Source: a bacterium (lineage in GTDB: Bacteria > Krumholzibacteriota > Krumholzibacteriia > JACNKJ01). Taken from it: 5,673 nucleotides of DNA. This document shows positions 5,561-5,673 of the stretch, piece by piece (the first letter of the stretch is position 1; the number at the start of each line of letters is the position of its first letter). The position numbers were made by a program, and so were the translations under genes. Location: contig JACNKJ010000037.1 of assembly GCA_014382085.1 (NCBI GenBank), forward strand, positions 1-5,673, read 5' to 3'. The notes beneath the pieces are model-generated. The model was not told the DNA's origin and did no database searches. It saw nothing but the letters and a program-made list of their open reading frames with translations.

Positions 5561-5673
5561 ATGTCCGCGAAAAAGTCCGAGCGGAAACGCTCCCAGGTCA
5601 AGTTCGATTTTGACACCGATTTCTCCGATTCCGCGAGTATTAAAGTCGTGGGGATCGGCGGTGTATGCGGGAA
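5561..5673 (+). CDS. ftsZ: cell division protein FtsZ, 5' part
   Basis: Only the first 37 codons are in the window. FtsZ is the tubulin-like GTPase that forms the division ring, anchored by FtsA. The visible part starts with a basic extension (SAKKSERKRSQ), then VKFDFDTDFSDSASIKVVGIGG, matching the family's opening strand (FxFD ... A.IKVxGxGG) that leads into the first glycine-rich nucleotide loop. The loop reads GIGGVCGN, where FtsZ normally has GxGGAGGN or GxGGGGxN: a valine and a cysteine replace small residues. That could be real or a base error near the window edge. The call rests on this short segment plus its position after ftsA. A gap of 2304 bases separates it from ftsA, so ftsZ may depend on a promoter inside or after the insert. 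Confidence 0.88.
   Translation, partial: MSAKKSERKRSQVKFDFDTDFSDSASIKVVGIGGVCG

Overview
The window is a stretch of a bacterial division and cell wall (dcw) cluster, with every gene on the + strand. The core order is murB (3' part only), ftsQ, ftsA, ftsZ (5' part only). That order, without a ddl gene between murB and ftsQ, fits a diderm bacterium. The GC-rich codon use, a secreted orphan with a Sec-type signal peptide, and an HNH protein of a kind I associate with Myxococcota-like and FCB candidate phyla make an uncultured lineage of that sort plausible (for example Eisenbacteria- or Krumholzibacteria-like). The phylum is a guess from gene style, not a measured placement.

Layout: murB (to 604) overlaps ftsQ (591-1343) by 14 bases. 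A two-gene MNT/HEPN toxin-antitoxin module follows, mntA (1403-1693) and hepT (1677-2018), which overlap by 17 bases. Eleven bases later ftsA begins (2030-3256). The ftsA-ftsZ junction, usually tight, is opened by about 2.3 kb. This insert holds an AT-rich spacer with an operator-like 36-bp imperfect palindrome (3352-3387), an AT-richer gene for an unrecognised secreted protein (3432-4121), a spacer with a perfect 16-bp palindrome (4223-4238) and a promoter-like site, and an HNH-endonuclease-like gene (4399-5433). After a 127-base gap, ftsZ begins at 5561 and runs off the end.

How the genes work together: MurB makes UDP-MurNAc for peptidoglycan. FtsQ links the cytosolic Z-ring to the periplasmic divisome. 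FtsA anchors FtsZ filaments to the membrane. Two accessory cargoes have entered this essential operon, one on each side of ftsA. The toxin-antitoxin pair is packed into the operon with tight spacing and its own ribosome sites, so it probably rides on the division transcript. The second insert carries promoter-like signals of its own.

The strongest unexplained signal is the perfect palindrome GTCCACCCGGGTGGAC. It occurs twice, once upstream of the HNH gene (4223-4238) and once inside it (4989-5004). A shared, self-complementary 16-mer is very unlikely by chance in a window this size. It could be a recognition site of the HNH protein, a dispersed genomic palindrome, or (upstream copy) a terminator stem.
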